Positions 32,370-42,223 of a DNA stretch of 64,000 nucleotides are shown in pieces. The notes beneath the pieces are model-generated. The model had not been told where the DNA came from. It saw only the letters and a program-made list of their open reading frames with translations, and made no database searches. The first letter of the stretch is position 1. The number at the start of each line of letters is the position of its first letter. This DNA is from Fodinibacter sp963800505. Its GTDB lineage: Bacteria; Actinomycetota; Actinomycetes; Actinomycetales; Dermatophilaceae. Both the position numbers and the translations under genes were made by a program. The DNA lies in contig CAWDBL010000014.1 in assembly GCA_963800505.1 (NCBI GenBank), positions 62,001 to 126,000 of the forward strand, read 5' to 3'.

Positions 32370-34393
32370 CAGGGCCTCCTCACGGCGACGACGTGGACGG
32401 GTTCGACCTCCGGCCCGAGGCGCACGTAGTTGTCGCGCTGCCAGGTCCAGCGCTCGTCGGTGACGAGGTCGTGGGCCTCGAAGCTGTCACCCGACTCGAG
32501 GCCGAGCGCGGCCATGTCGATCCGCAGCGTGGTGGCGCGGGTCGAGTGGGGGTCGAGGTTGGCGACCACCACGACGACGTCGTCGGTGCCGTCGGGCAGC
32601 AGGCGGCGCTTGGAGAAGGCCAGGAAGTTCTCGTCGTCGACGTGGTGGAACGTGATGTCGCGCAACCGGTGCAGCGCGGGGTGCGCCCGCCGGACGTCGT
32701 TGATCATGGTGAGCCAGCCGGCCAGGGAGCGCCCCGCCTTGCTGCCGCCGGGCTCGTAGTCCTCCCAGTGCCGGTTCTTGAACTCGTACTTCTCGTTGTC
32801 GATCTGCTCCTCCGCACCGGGCCGCGCGACGTGCTCCATCAGCTCGTAGCCGGCGTAGATGCCGTAGGTCGGCACGAGGGTGGCCGCGAGCACCGCACGC
32901 AGCTTCCAGGCGGCCGGGCCGCCGAACTGCATGTAGGGCGTGAGGATGTCGTGCGTGGTGGGCCAGAACGACGGGCGCATGTAGGCCGCGGGTTCACCGG
33001 CCAGCTCGGTGAGGTACTCGCGCAGGTCGGCGGCGCTGTTGCGCCAGGTGAAGTAGGTGTAGCTCTGCTGGAAGCCGACCTTGCCCAGGGTGTGCATCAT
33101 CGCCGGCTTGGTGAACGCCTCGGCCAGCCAGATCACCTCGGGGTGGTCCTTCGCGACGTCGGCGATGAGCCACTGCCAGAACTCCACGGGCTTGGTGTGC
33201 GGGTTGTCGACGCGGAACAGGGTGACCCCGTGGTCGATCCACACCTGCACGACGGCGCGCACCGCGGCGTAGATGCCCGCCGGGTCGTTGTCGAAGTTGA
33301 GGGGGTAGATGTCCTGGTACTTCTTGGGCGGGTTCTCGGCGTACGCGATGGTGCCGTCGGCGCGGGTGGTGAACCACTCGGGATGGGTCTTCACCCACGG
33401 GTGGTCGGGGGAGCACTGCAGCGCGAGGTCCATGGCGACCTCCATCCCGAGGCGGCGCGACTCGGCCACGAAGGCGTCGAAGTCGTCGAAGGTGCCGAGG
33501 TCGGGGTGGATGGCGTCGTGGCCGCCGTCGGGCGAGCCGATGGCGTAGGGGCTGCCGGGGTCCTCCGGGCGGGCGTCGAGGGTGTTGTTGGGTCCCTTCT
33601 TGGCCGCCTGCCCGATCGGGTGGATGGGCGTGAGGTAGACGACGTCGAAGCCCATCGCCGCGATGGCGGGCAGCCGCTGCGCGGCGGTGCGGAGCGTGCC
33701 GGTGGTCCAGCGGTGCTCCTTCTCGTCGTAGGTCGCGCCCTCGCTGCGCGGGAAGAGCTCGTACCAGGCGCCCGACAGGGCGAGCTCGCGCTCGACGAGC
33801 AGGGCGAGCTCGGCGGACGGGGTGACGTGGTCGCGCAGCGGCCGGGCGGCCAGCTCGCGCTCCACGGAGGCGTCGGTGCCGGCCTTGAGGCGCACGGCGG
33901 CTGGGCGGCTGGTGTCGCGCAGGCCGAGCACGGCATCCGAGAGCACCGCCTGCTGGGCGGCCGTGCGTGGCACCTCGTCGCGGGCACGCTCGAGCAGCAG
34001 GGCGCCCTCGGCGAGCATCAGCTCGGTGTCGACGTCGGCCTGCACCTTGATCGTGGCGTCGTGCTCCCAGGTGCCGTAGGGGTCGGACCAGCCCTCGACC
34101 CGGTAGGACCACCAGCCGGTGGAGGTGGCGGACACCGTGGCCACCCAGGTGTCCAGGCCGGGGTTGGTACAGGCCATCGGCACCAGGTGCTCGGCGCCAG
34201 TGGGGTCGGTGAGCACCACCGAGGCGTTGACGGCGTCGTGGCCCTCGCGGAAGACGGTGGCCATGACCTCGAACTGCTCGTCGACCACCGCCTTGGCAGG
34301 ACGGGCACCGCCGTCGACGCAGGGTCTGACGTCGAGGACGGGGATGCGGCCGATCGGGTGCTGGGGGGCAGAGGTGAGAGGGGCTGCAGACAC
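32366..34393 (-). CDS. glgE: Alpha-1,4-glucan:maltose-1-phosphate maltosyltransferase
   Basis: 675 residues, GH13_3. It adds maltose units from maltose-1-phosphate to the growing alpha-glucan, the committed step of the GlgE route. The nucleophile Asp396 in 'TLFRVDNPHTKP' and acid/base Glu425 in 'IWLAEAFTKP' fall at nearly the same positions as in Streptomyces GlgE1. The GTG at 34393 gives the standard N-domain; sequence upstream to 34456 is open but lacks conserved content. It is the first gene of the - strand operon, with its promoter between it and an ISL3 remnant. Confidence 0.95.
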   Translation of the reverse strand: MSAAPLTSAPQHPIGRIPVLDVRPCVDGGARPAKAVVDEQFEVMATVFREGHDAVNASVVLTDPTGAEHLVPMACTNPGLDTWVATVSATSTGWWSYRVEGWSDPYGTWEHDATIKVQADVDTELMLAEGALLLERARDEVPRTAAQQAVLSDAVLGLRDTSRPAAVRLKAGTDASVERELAARPLRDHVTPSAELALLVERELALSGAWYELFPRSEGATYDEKEHRWTTGTLRTAAQRLPAIAAMGFDVVYLTPIHPIGQAAKKGPNNTLDARPEDPGSPYAIGSPDGGHDAIHPDLGTFDDFDAFVAESRRLGMEVAMDLALQCSPDHPWVKTHPEWFTTRADGTIAYAENPPKKYQDIYPLNFDNDPAGIYAAVRAVVQVWIDHGVTLFRVDNPHTKPVEFWQWLIADVAKDHPEVIWLAEAFTKPAMMHTLGKVGFQQSYTYFTWRNSAADLREYLTELAGEPAAYMRPSFWPTTHDILTPYMQFGGPAAWKLRAVLAATLVPTYGIYAGYELMEHVARPGAEEQIDNEKYEFKNRHWEDYEPGGSKAGRSLAGWLTMINDVRRAHPALHRLRDITFHHVDDENFLAFSKRRLLPDGTDDVVVVVANLDPHSTRATTLRIDMAALGLESGDSFEAHDLVTDERWTWQRDNYVRLGPEVEPVHVVAVRRPW

Positions 34394-34458
34394 AACGACG
34401 AACCTACCGGCCGAGAAGGGGGCGGAACACGCCGCACGGCATCCCGGATCTCGCACGG

Positions 34459-34980
34459 CAAGATCACGACAACCGCGTGTTTGATGCGGGTCGCGTGGCG
34501 CACCGTGGGGTCGATCATCGCCCGGGTCTGGCTGATGTCGACGCCCGCCACGACCGCCTGGCCGGGCTGACGCGGATCGGGATCGACGAGATCAGCTACA
34601 AGCGCGGGTTCAAGTTCTTGATGGTCGTGGTCGACCACGACCGGCGCCGCTTGGTGTGGGCTGCGCCGGGACGCACCAGCGCGACCGTGGGTGAGTTCTA
34701 CGACCTGCTCGGCCCCGACCGGTGCGCCCAGATCACCCACGTTTCCGCTGATGGGGCCGACTACATCGACACCATCGTGGCCGACCGGTGTCCGGGCGCG
34801 GTGCGGGTAGCTGACCGCTTTCATGTCGTGCGTTGGGCCACCGACGCCCTGGACGAGGTGCGTCGCGCGTCATGGAACGAGGCCCGAGCCCAAGCCCGCA
34901 CCGAGCCCAAACGCGCCAGTGGGCGCCCCCGCAACGATGCGCCACCACGACCGGGAAACGAGCGCGCCAAGGGAAAGTTC
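34459..34980 (+). mobile_element. ISL3-family transposase remnant, truncated and frameshifted
   Basis: A central piece of an ISL3 transposase with the catalytic region: 'LTRIGIDEISYKRGFKFLMV', 'VVDHDRRRLVWAAPGR', 'HVSADGADYIDTIV', 'DRFHVVRWATDALDEVRR'. The segment just before it ('TTACLMRVAWRTVGSIIARV', 34463-34525) is in another frame; a single missing base near 34528 joins them. The N-terminal zinc-finger/HTH part and the C-terminus are gone. The open frame simply runs on into the glgP start, so it is not an active gene. No terminal inverted repeats or target duplication are visible. It sits in the divergent region between glgE and glgP. Confidence 0.85.
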
Positions 34981-35007
34981 CGGATGAAAGCGTTTACCCA
35001 CGTGCCC

Positions 35008-35013
35008 TACGAT
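35008..35013 (+). promoter_or_regulatory. Candidate -10 element for leaderless glgP
   Basis: TACGAT ends 8 bp before the GTG at 35022, so transcription could begin at or next to the start codon. There is no ribosome binding site upstream, which fits a leaderless mRNA. No convincing -35 box. Confidence 0.35.
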
Positions 35014-35021
35014 GACCCCTC

Positions 35022-37604
35022 GTGAAGGCCATCCGTCGGTTCAGCGTGCGTCCTGTCCTGCCCACTCGCATCGCCGCCCTCGGCGACCTCGCGATGAACC
35101 TGAGGTGGAGCTGGCACCCCCCGCTGCGCGACCTCTTCGAGTCCATCGACCCGGCCCGGTGGGCCGCGGTGCGCGAGGACCCCGTCGCCATGCTCTCGGC
35201 CGTCAGGCCGGCCGAGCTGGAGCGGCTCGCGGCCGACCCGGCCTTCGTCGAGCGGGTCGACACCGCCAAGGAGGCTCTCGACCGCTATCTCGGCGAGGAC
35301 CGCTGGTACCAGCGGTGGGGCCGCGAGCAGGCCGAGGGTGTGCCCTCGGCGATCGCCTACTTCAGCGCGGAGTTCGGCATCACCGCCGCCCTGCCGCAGT
35401 ACTCCGGCGGGCTCGGCATCCTCGCGGGCGACCACCTCAAGGCGGCCTCCGACATCGGCGTCCCGATCGTGGGCGTCGGCCTGTTCTACAAGACCGGCTA
35501 CTTCCGCCAGAGCCTGAACCGCGACGGCTGGCAGCAGGAGGACTACCCGGTCCTCGACCCCGACGGGCTGCCCCTGTCGCTGCTGCGCGACGCCGACGGC
35601 ACCCCGGCGGGCGTCACCATCGAGCTGCCCGGCGGTCGCGAGCTGCACGCCCACATCTGGCGCGCCCAGGTCGGCCGGGTGCCGCTTCTCCTGCTCGACT
35701 CCGACGTGCACGAGAACGACGAGGCGGCGCGCAGCATCACCGAGCGCCTGTACGGCGGTGGCGGCGAGCTGCGCCTGCAGCAGGAGATGCTGCTCGGCAT
35801 GGGCGGCGTGCGCGCGCTGCGGCTGTGGTCGCAGATCACCGGCGCGCCGACCCCCGACGTCTACCACGCCAACGAGGGCCATGCCGGCTTCCTCGGGGTC
35901 GAGCGGATCAGCGAGCTGGTGCGCTCCGAGGCGATGAGCTTCGATGAGGCGCTCGAGGCCGTGCGCGGCGCCACCGTGTTCACCACCCACACCCCGGTGC
36001 CCGCCGGCATCGACCGCTTCGACTCCTCCCTGATCGAGCTCTACTTCGGCGGGGCACAGGCCCTCGAGGGCGTTCCCGTCGAGCGGCTGCTGCACCTCGG
36101 CGCCGAGACCTACGAGGGCGGCTCGGCCGGCATGTTCAACATGGCCGTCATGGGCCTGCGCCTCGCCCAGCGCGCCAACGGCGTCTCGCAGCTGCACGGC
36201 GTCGTCAGCCGCGAGATGTTCGACGGACTGTGGCCTGGCTTCGACGACACCGAGGTGCCGATCACCTCGATCACCAACGGCGTGCACGGTCCCACCTGGG
36301 TCGACCGCAAGGTGTTCGAGGTGGCCAGCACCCACGCCGATGTCACCGACCTCGACACCCAGGCGTCCTGGGAGGCGTTCTCCACCGTGCCGCGCGATGC
36401 CGTGTGGGCGACCAAGCGCGAGCTGCGCCTGCAGCTCGTCGAGGAGGCCCGGCGCCGCACCCGGCAGTCGTGGCTCGAGCGCGGGGCCTCGCCGGCCGAG
36501 CTGGCCTGGACCGACGAGATCCTCGACCCCGACGTGCTCACCATCGGCTTCGCCCGTCGGGTGCCCACCTACAAGCGGCTCACCCTGATGCTGCGCGACC
36601 CCGTGCGCCTCAAGAAGCTGCTGCTGCACCCGACCCGGCCGGTGCAGCTGGTGATCGCGGGCAAGTCGCACCCCGCCGACGAGACCGGCAAGCAGCTGAT
36701 CCAGCAGCTGGTGAAGTTCGCCGACGACCCCGAGGTGCGCCACCGCATCGTCTTCCTGCCCAACTACGACATCGCCATGGCGCTGCACCTCTACCCGGGC
36801 TGCGACGTCTGGCTCAACAACCCGCTGCGCCCGTTCGAGGCCTGCGGCACGTCGGGGATGAAGGCCGCACTCAACGGCGCGCTCAACCTGTCCATCCTCG
36901 ACGGCTGGTGGGACGAGTGGTTCGACGGCAAGAACGGCTGGGCCATCCCCACCGCCGACGGCGTCGAGGACCCCGAGCGGCGTGACGACATCGAGGCCCG
37001 CGCGCTCTACCAGCTCGTCGAGCGCCAGGTCGCACCCCGGTTCTACGACACCGACGAGAACGGCCTGCCGCAGAACTGGCTGGCGATGATGCTGCACACG
37101 GTCACCACCCTGGGGCCGAAGGTGCGCGCGAGCCGGATGGTGCGCGACTACACCGAGAAGCTCTACGTCCCCGCGGCCCGCTCCGGCTGGGCGCTGCGCG
37201 AGGGCGACTACGCCGGGGCGCGCGACCTCGCCACCTACAAGGCCAAGGCCCGTGGCGCCTGGCGCGACGTGCACGTCGACCACGTCGAGTCCTCCGGCGT
37301 CGGTGACAGCCCCGAGCTCGGCGAGACGCTGCACGTCACGAGCTACGTCTCGCTCGGCCACCTCACCCCCGACGACGTCGAGGTGCAGGTCGTGCACGGG
37401 CGCACCAACCACCACGGCGACGAGCTGCACGACGTGGCGTCGGTGCCGCTGGCGCACGTGGAGTCCTACGAGCACGGTCGCCACCAGTTCGCCGGTGACC
37501 TGGTGCTGAGCTCCTCCGGGGCGTTCGGCTACACGGTGCGCGTGCTGCCCAAGCACGACGGGCTGGCCCGGCCCAGCGAGCTGGGCCTGGTCGCCAACGC
37601 CTGA
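35022..37604 (+). CDS. glgP: Alpha-glucan (glycogen/maltodextrin) phosphorylase
   Basis: 860 residues, GT35. Degrades alpha-glucan from non-reducing ends to glucose-1-phosphate using pyridoxal phosphate. This is the actinobacterial type with its own N-terminal region ('LPTRIAALGDLAMNLRWSWH'). The core motifs are 'FSAEFGITAALPQYSGGLGI', 'VYHANEGHAGF' and the PLP-binding 'EACGTSGMKAALNGALNL' (Lys near 615). The ~850-residue length is typical of this subgroup. The GTG at 35022 is a probable leaderless start. Product feeds Pgm; its substrate is the glucan made by the divergent glgE-glgB operon. Confidence 0.94.
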   Translation: MKAIRRFSVRPVLPTRIAALGDLAMNLRWSWHPPLRDLFESIDPARWAAVREDPVAMLSAVRPAELERLAADPAFVERVDTAKEALDRYLGEDRWYQRWGREQAEGVPSAIAYFSAEFGITAALPQYSGGLGILAGDHLKAASDIGVPIVGVGLFYKTGYFRQSLNRDGWQQEDYPVLDPDGLPLSLLRDADGTPAGVTIELPGGRELHAHIWRAQVGRVPLLLLDSDVHENDEAARSITERLYGGGGELRLQQEMLLGMGGVRALRLWSQITGAPTPDVYHANEGHAGFLGVERISELVRSEAMSFDEALEAVRGATVFTTHTPVPAGIDRFDSSLIELYFGGAQALEGVPVERLLHLGAETYEGGSAGMFNMAVMGLRLAQRANGVSQLHGVVSREMFDGLWPGFDDTEVPITSITNGVHGPTWVDRKVFEVASTHADVTDLDTQASWEAFSTVPRDAVWATKRELRLQLVEEARRRTRQSWLERGASPAELAWTDEILDPDVLTIGFARRVPTYKRLTLMLRDPVRLKKLLLHPTRPVQLVIAGKSHPADETGKQLIQQLVKFADDPEVRHRIVFLPNYDIAMALHLYPGCDVWLNNPLRPFEACGTSGMKAALNGALNLSILDGWWDEWFDGKNGWAIPTADGVEDPERRDDIEARALYQLVERQVAPRFYDTDENGLPQNWLAMMLHTVTTLGPKVRASRMVRDYTEKLYVPAARSGWALREGDYAGARDLATYKAKARGAWRDVHVDHVESSGVGDSPELGETLHVTSYVSLGHLTPDDVEVQVVHGRTNHHGDELHDVASVPLAHVESYEHGRHQFAGDLVLSSSGAFGYTVRVLPKHDGLARPSELGLVANA

Positions 37605-37609
37605 CCTGC

Positions 37610-37662
37610 GACCCATTGCGGATCTCCCACCCTCCCGCGGGGTGGGAGATCCGCAATGAGTC
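37610..37662. repeat. Palindromic element, copy 1 (23-bp arms)
   Basis: Arms 37610-37632 and 37640-37662 pair at 22 of 23 positions around a 7-bp loop. The left arm contains CATTGCGGATCT and CCCACCC. It starts 6 bp after the glgP stop, between convergent genes, so it can act as a bidirectional terminator. A second element with nearly the same arms is at 57827-57899. Confidence 0.85.
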
Positions 37663-37665
37663 GAG

Positions 37666-38970
37666 TCAGTGGGGGTGGGGGGCCTCGACGAGGCGGTCCC
37701 TCGTGATGTCGGCCAGGGTGCGGCAGCCGGTCAGGGCCATCGTGAGGTCGAGCTCGGCCCGGATGTTCCGGAGCACCTCGCTCACCCCCGCCTCCCCGGC
37801 GATGGCCAGCCCGTAGACGTGCGGGCGCCCGATGGCGACGGCATCGGCCCCGAGCGCGAGCGCGACGAACACGTCGGCCCCCGAGCGGATGCCGCTGTCG
37901 AAGAGCACCGGCACGTCGGATCCCGAGAAGCGCACGGCATCCACGACGCCGGGCAGAGCGTCGAGCGCCGCGACCGAGCGGTCGACCTGTCGGCCGCCGT
38001 GGTTCGACACGAGGATGCCGTCGACCCCCTCGTCGACCGCGCGCCGCGCGTCGTCGGGGTGCAGCACCCCCTTGAGCACCACCGGCAGCCGGGTCAGCTC
38101 GCGCAGGCGCGGCAGGTCGGCCCAGCTCAGCGAGGGCCGGGAGAACACGTCGAGGAAGGTCTCGACGGCGGCCCGGGGCTCGGGTGCCGACAGGTTGTGG
38201 CGGGTGTCGCCGGGGTGGTTGCGGCTCAGCGACACCAGGGTGCGCACCGCAGCCGGGGTCGGGCGGGGCTGCGGCTCGGGGTCGGCCGATGCCCGGGCGG
38301 CCACCCGGTCGGCGACGAGCCGCTGGAACACCGGGTCGGAGGTGTACTGGGCGATGCCCTCACCGCGGGCGAAGGGCAGGTGCCCCAGGTCGAGGTCGCG
38401 CGGTCGCCAGCCGAGGTATGCCGTGTCGAGGGTGACGACGATGGCCTCGCTGCCGCACGCCTCGGCCCGGTGGACCAGGCTCGCCACCAGGTCGTCGTCG
38501 CTGCTCCAGTAGAGCTGGTACCAGTGGCCGGCGCCGCCGAGGGCCGCCGCCACCTCCTCCATCGGCACCGATGCCTGGGTGCTGAGGATGGGCGTGACCT
38601 CCTGCTCGCGGGCCGCCCGGGCGACCGCGAGGTCGGCATCGGCGTGTGCTGCGGACAGCACGCCGATGGGGGCGACGAGCAGGGGTGACGCGTGCCGGCG
38701 CCCGAGCAGCTCGACCCCGAGGTCGCGCTCGCTGGTGTCGACGAGCAGGCGAGGCACCACCCGCCACCGGGCGAACGCCTCGCGGTTGGCCCGCGCCGTC
38801 GCCTCGCTGCCCGCGGACCCGGCGACGTAGGCGAAGCCGCGGCGCGACATGGCCCTCCGGGCCGCCTCCTCCAGTGCTGCACCGTCGGTGGGCACCTCGG
38901 GGCGCCGGCCGAACGTGCCGGCCCGGTAGATCGCGGACTGGGCGGCCTTCCCGACGTCGGGGAACGGCAT
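37666..38970 (-). CDS. FMN-dependent alpha-hydroxy-acid oxidase (lactate 2-monooxygenase-like)
   Basis: 434 residues. FMN-dependent (beta/alpha)8 enzyme that oxidises L-2-hydroxy acids such as lactate. Family signatures: 'SPLLVAPIGVLS', 'PILSTQASVPMEEVAAAL', 'HWYQLYWSSDDD', the FMN lysine in 'LPVVLKGVLHPDDAR', the catalytic 'SNHGGRQVDRSVAALDALP' with the active His, and 'FDSGIRSGADVFVAL'. The ATG at 38970 has CAGGAGG upstream; sequence before it is low complexity. The length suits the lactate 2-monooxygenase group (slightly over the ~390 typical), but lactate dehydrogenase or a different hydroxy acid is possible. Confidence 0.88.
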   Translation of the reverse strand: MPFPDVGKAAQSAIYRAGTFGRRPEVPTDGAALEEAARRAMSRRGFAYVAGSAGSEATARANREAFARWRVVPRLLVDTSERDLGVELLGRRHASPLLVAPIGVLSAAHADADLAVARAAREQEVTPILSTQASVPMEEVAAALGGAGHWYQLYWSSDDDLVASLVHRAEACGSEAIVVTLDTAYLGWRPRDLDLGHLPFARGEGIAQYTSDPVFQRLVADRVAARASADPEPQPRPTPAAVRTLVSLSRNHPGDTRHNLSAPEPRAAVETFLDVFSRPSLSWADLPRLRELTRLPVVLKGVLHPDDARRAVDEGVDGILVSNHGGRQVDRSVAALDALPGVVDAVRFSGSDVPVLFDSGIRSGADVFVALALGADAVAIGRPHVYGLAIAGEAGVSEVLRNIRAELDLTMALTGCRTLADITRDRLVEAPHPH

Positions 38971-39089
38971 GCGGCCTCCTGGTGGTGGGCGTGGCGGTGG
39001 GCGCACCGCGGCTGCCGCCTGTCTACCCGATCGCACCGGCGGGCGGAAGGTCGACCCGCCGCGCTCGCCACGCGCCTAGGGTGTGCGCC

Positions 39090-39650
39090 ATGCCGCGTTT
39101 CAGCTGGGCCGCCTGGGGCCTCCTCGTCGTCGTGCTCGACCTCCCGCTCCTCGGCTGGGACGTGCTGCCCGACGTGGTGGGCTACATCTGGCTGTTCATC
39201 GGCCTGGCCGGCGGTCCTGAGCTGCACACCGGCTTCGCCCGGGCGCGCGCCGCCGCGCTGGTCGGCGTCCCGGTCTCGATCATCACCGGCACGCCGTTCA
39301 CCAACAGCGTCGTCAGCATGGAGTACGGCGCTGCGTTCGCCGGCATCCTGGTCAACGTCGTGGTGCTGCACCAGCTGGCCACCGCCATCCGCGACCTCGA
39401 CCCCGCCGAGGGCGACAGCGACCAGCGGCGGTGGGCGAGCGGCATCCGGGTCGCGGCGCCCATCGCGGGTGGCGTGCAGCTCGTGGGGCTCGTGCTGCTG
39501 GCCACGGTGCTGGTGATCCTGTACGTCGTCGGCCTGCTCGCCCTCGTGGTCGTCGGCATCATCACCGTCGTGCTGCTGCACCGGGTCAACCGGGCCGGCT
39601 GGCTGGCCGCCGCCGACCCGGCCGGCCCGACCGTGGCCGCGCAGGAATGA
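39090..39650 (+). CDS. Hypothetical membrane protein, 4-5 helices
   Basis: 186 residues with hydrophobic segments at about 7-35 (two), 45-75, 120-170. No recognised family. The ATG at 39090 begins 'MPRFSWAAWGLLVVVLDLPL'. Its stop overlaps the start of the beta-mannosidase (ATGA), so the two are coupled. Divergent from the hydroxy-acid oxidase with a 119-bp gap that holds both promoters. Confidence 0.65.
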   Translation: MPRFSWAAWGLLVVVLDLPLLGWDVLPDVVGYIWLFIGLAGGPELHTGFARARAAALVGVPVSIITGTPFTNSVVSMEYGAAFAGILVNVVVLHQLATAIRDLDPAEGDSDQRRWASGIRVAAPIAGGVQLVGLVLLATVLVILYVVGLLALVVVGIITVVLLHRVNRAGWLAAADPAGPTVAAQE

Positions 39651-42142
39651 TCCGCCCGCTCGAGACCGGGTGGACCGTGCGCGCCGCCGGCGGCCCGGTG
39701 CCCGAGGCGCTGCGGGATGCCGTCGTGCCGGCGCAGGTGCCCGGGGTCGTGCACCTCGACCTGCTGCGCGCCGGGCTCATCCCCGACCCCTACCTCGACG
39801 ACAACGAGGCGCTGCTCGCGTGGATCGGGCTGGTCGACTGGACCTACGAGTGCCCGCTGCTGGTCACCGAGGGCGACCTCGCCGGGGCCCAGCGCCACGA
39901 GCTGGTCTTCGACGGGCTCGACACGGTGGCGACGGTGCTGCTCGACGGGGAGGTCGTCGCCGAGGTCGCCAACCAGCACCGCGGGTACCGCGTCGACGTC
40001 ACCGACCGGCTGGGCGTCGGCGAGCACCACCTCACCGTCGCCTTCCGCAGCCCGGTGCGCCACGCCAACGCGCAGAGCACCGCGCTGGGGGCCCGGCCGC
40101 GGCCCTACCCGCTGCCCTACGAGGCGATCCGCAAGTCGGCCTGCAGCTTCGGGTGGGACTGGGGCATCGCGACCTTCACCAGCGGCATCTGGCGCCCGGC
40201 ACGCCTGGAGTCGTGGAGCACGGCCCGCCTCGACGAGGTGCGCGTGCACGCCGAGCCCCACGGCGAGGGCGGCCGCGTGCGGGCGACGGTGCGGGTGGCC
40301 CGTGCCGACACCACCGACCTCGTGGTCACCCTCGACGTCGCCGGCACCACGGCATCCACGGTCGCGACCGCGGGCTCCACCGAGGTGACCCTCTCGGTCG
40401 AGCTAGACGCCGTCGACCGCTGGTGGCCGGCGGGCCACGGCGCCCAGCCGCTCTACGACGTCCAGGTCGGGCTCAGCGCCGGCGACGAGGTGCTCGACAC
40501 GACGACCCGGAGGGTCGGGTTCCGCACCCTGCGCTGGGACACCGAGCCGGATGCCGCGGGCGCTCCCTTCCAGCTCGTCGTCAACGAGCGCCCCGTCCTG
40601 GTCAAGGGCGTCAACTGGATCCCCGACGACGCGTTCCCGACCCGCGTCGACCGGGCGAGGTACGCCACCGCGCTGACCCAGGCCAAGGACGCCAACGTCA
40701 ACCTGGTGCGGGTCTGGGGCGGCGGCATCTACGAGGCCGACGACTTCTACGACCTGTGCGACGAGCTCGGCCTGCTCACCTGGCAGGACTTCCTGTTCGC
40801 CTGCGCGGCCTACCCGGAGGAGGAGCCGCTGCGCAGCGAGGTCGAGGCCGAAGCGCGGCAGCAGGTCGCCCGGCTCGCCCACCACGCCTCGCTCGCCCTG
40901 CTCTGCGGCAACAACGAGAACCTCTGGGGCCACGAGGACTGGGGGTGGAAGGAGCGGCTCGACGGCCGCACCTGGGGGGCCCTCTACTACCACCAGCTGC
41001 TGCCCGGCATCATCGACGAGCTGGCACCGCACGTGCCCTACGTGCCCGGCAGCCCGTTCAGCCCGCAGGGGCAGCACCCGAACGACGAGTCGCACGGTGC
41101 CATGCACCTGTGGGAGCAGTGGAACGCGCGTGACTGGACGACCTACCGCGAGGTGCGCCCGCGGTTCGTCGCCGAGTTCGGGTGGCAGGGGCCGCCGGCC
41201 TGGTCGACCCTGACCCGCGCTGTCAGCGACGACCCGCTGACCCCCGAGTCGCCGGGGATGCTCGTGCACCAGAAGGCGCTCGACGGGAACGTCAAGCTCA
41301 CCTCCGGCCTGCTGCCGCACTACCGCGTGCCCGACGACATGGAGACCTGGCACTGGGCGATGCAGCTCAACCAGGCGAACGCCGTCTCGTGCGCCCTCGA
41401 CTGGTTCCGCTCGCTGGTCCCACACACGTCAGGCGCGGTCGTGTGGCAGCTCAACGACTGCTGGCCGGTCACCTCGTGGGCCGCCGTCGACGGCGACGGG
41501 CGGGAGAAGCCGCTCTGGTTCGCCCTCCGTGACGCCTTCGCGCCCCGGGTCGTGACGCTGCAGCCGGGCGACGAGGGCGACGAGGGAGGCGGCAGGCTGC
41601 GGGTGGCGCTCGGCAACGACACCGACGATGCGTGGGAGGGCGAGGTGGTGCTGACCCGCCGCGGGTTCGACGGCACGGTGCTCGCCACGGCTGGGATGCC
41701 GGTCACGGTCGCCGCCCGCTCCTCGCTGTCGCTCGAGGTGCCGCCCGACGTCGCCGGGTTCGTGAACCCGGCGGGCGAGCTGGTCGTGGCCGAGGGCCTC
41801 GGCACCCGGGGGCTGTGGTTCCCGGCCGAGCCCCGGCGCAGCGAGCTGCCGCCACCCGACGCCCGGGTCGAGGTGAGGGTGGGCGACCGCACGGCGGGGG
41901 AGGACGTGACCGAGGTGACCGTGACCGCGCAGGTGCTCCTGCGCGACGTGACGCTCCTCGTCGACAAGGTGCACCCCGACGCCACCGTCGACCGCGGGCT
42001 GGTCACCCTGCTGCCCGGCGAGTCGGCCACCTTCCGCGTGCGGGGTGCGCACGGCATCCCCGCCGAGCGGTTCTCGCAGCCCGCGGTGCTGCGCAGCGCG
42101 AACCAGCTGGTGACACCGCCCGGGTCGCCGGCGCCGGCCTGA
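39647..42142 (+). CDS. GH2 beta-mannosidase
   Basis: 831 residues, GH2, cytoplasmic (no signal peptide). Hydrolyses terminal beta-mannosides. The N-terminal sugar-binding domain contains 'VPGVVHLDLLRAGLIPDPYL', followed by 'SFGWDWGIATFTSGIWRPA'. In the barrel the acid/base is Glu424 in 'CGNNEN' and the nucleophile Glu510 in 'FVAEFGWQG', with 'VRVWGGGIYEADDFYDLCDE' before them. The length matches mannosidases of this type. The start overlaps the upstream membrane protein. Confidence 0.92.
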   Translation: MIRPLETGWTVRAAGGPVPEALRDAVVPAQVPGVVHLDLLRAGLIPDPYLDDNEALLAWIGLVDWTYECPLLVTEGDLAGAQRHELVFDGLDTVATVLLDGEVVAEVANQHRGYRVDVTDRLGVGEHHLTVAFRSPVRHANAQSTALGARPRPYPLPYEAIRKSACSFGWDWGIATFTSGIWRPARLESWSTARLDEVRVHAEPHGEGGRVRATVRVARADTTDLVVTLDVAGTTASTVATAGSTEVTLSVELDAVDRWWPAGHGAQPLYDVQVGLSAGDEVLDTTTRRVGFRTLRWDTEPDAAGAPFQLVVNERPVLVKGVNWIPDDAFPTRVDRARYATALTQAKDANVNLVRVWGGGIYEADDFYDLCDELGLLTWQDFLFACAAYPEEEPLRSEVEAEARQQVARLAHHASLALLCGNNENLWGHEDWGWKERLDGRTWGALYYHQLLPGIIDELAPHVPYVPGSPFSPQGQHPNDESHGAMHLWEQWNARDWTTYREVRPRFVAEFGWQGPPAWSTLTRAVSDDPLTPESPGMLVHQKALDGNVKLTSGLLPHYRVPDDMETWHWAMQLNQANAVSCALDWFRSLVPHTSGAVVWQLNDCWPVTSWAAVDGDGREKPLWFALRDAFAPRVVTLQPGDEGDEGGGRLRVALGNDTDDAWEGEVVLTRRGFDGTVLATAGMPVTVAARSSLSLEVPPDVAGFVNPAGELVVAEGLGTRGLWFPAEPRRSELPPPDARVEVRVGDRTAGEDVTEVTVTAQVLLRDVTLLVDKVHPDATVDRGLVTLLPGESATFRVRGAHGIPAERFSQPAVLRSANQLVTPPGSPAPA

Positions 42143-42170
42143 CCGGCATCCGGCCGGACGACAGGAGAGA

Positions 42171-42203
42171 ACACGCCGCCCCGGTGAACCTGGGGCGGCG
42201 TGT
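42171..42203 (+). terminator. Terminator hairpin after the beta-mannosidase
   Basis: ACACGCCGCCCC and its exact complement with a 9-nt GGTGAACCT loop, 28 bp after the stop codon. Between convergent genes; usable in both directions. Confidence 0.8.
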
Positions 42204-42223
42204 CCTCTACTGTCGACTGCGGC

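Noticed and set aside
34477..35025. Transposase frame read as an intact small gene
   Set aside because: It lacks both ends of an ISL3 transposase, has an upstream frameshift, and its stop is only an out-of-frame reading across the glgP start.
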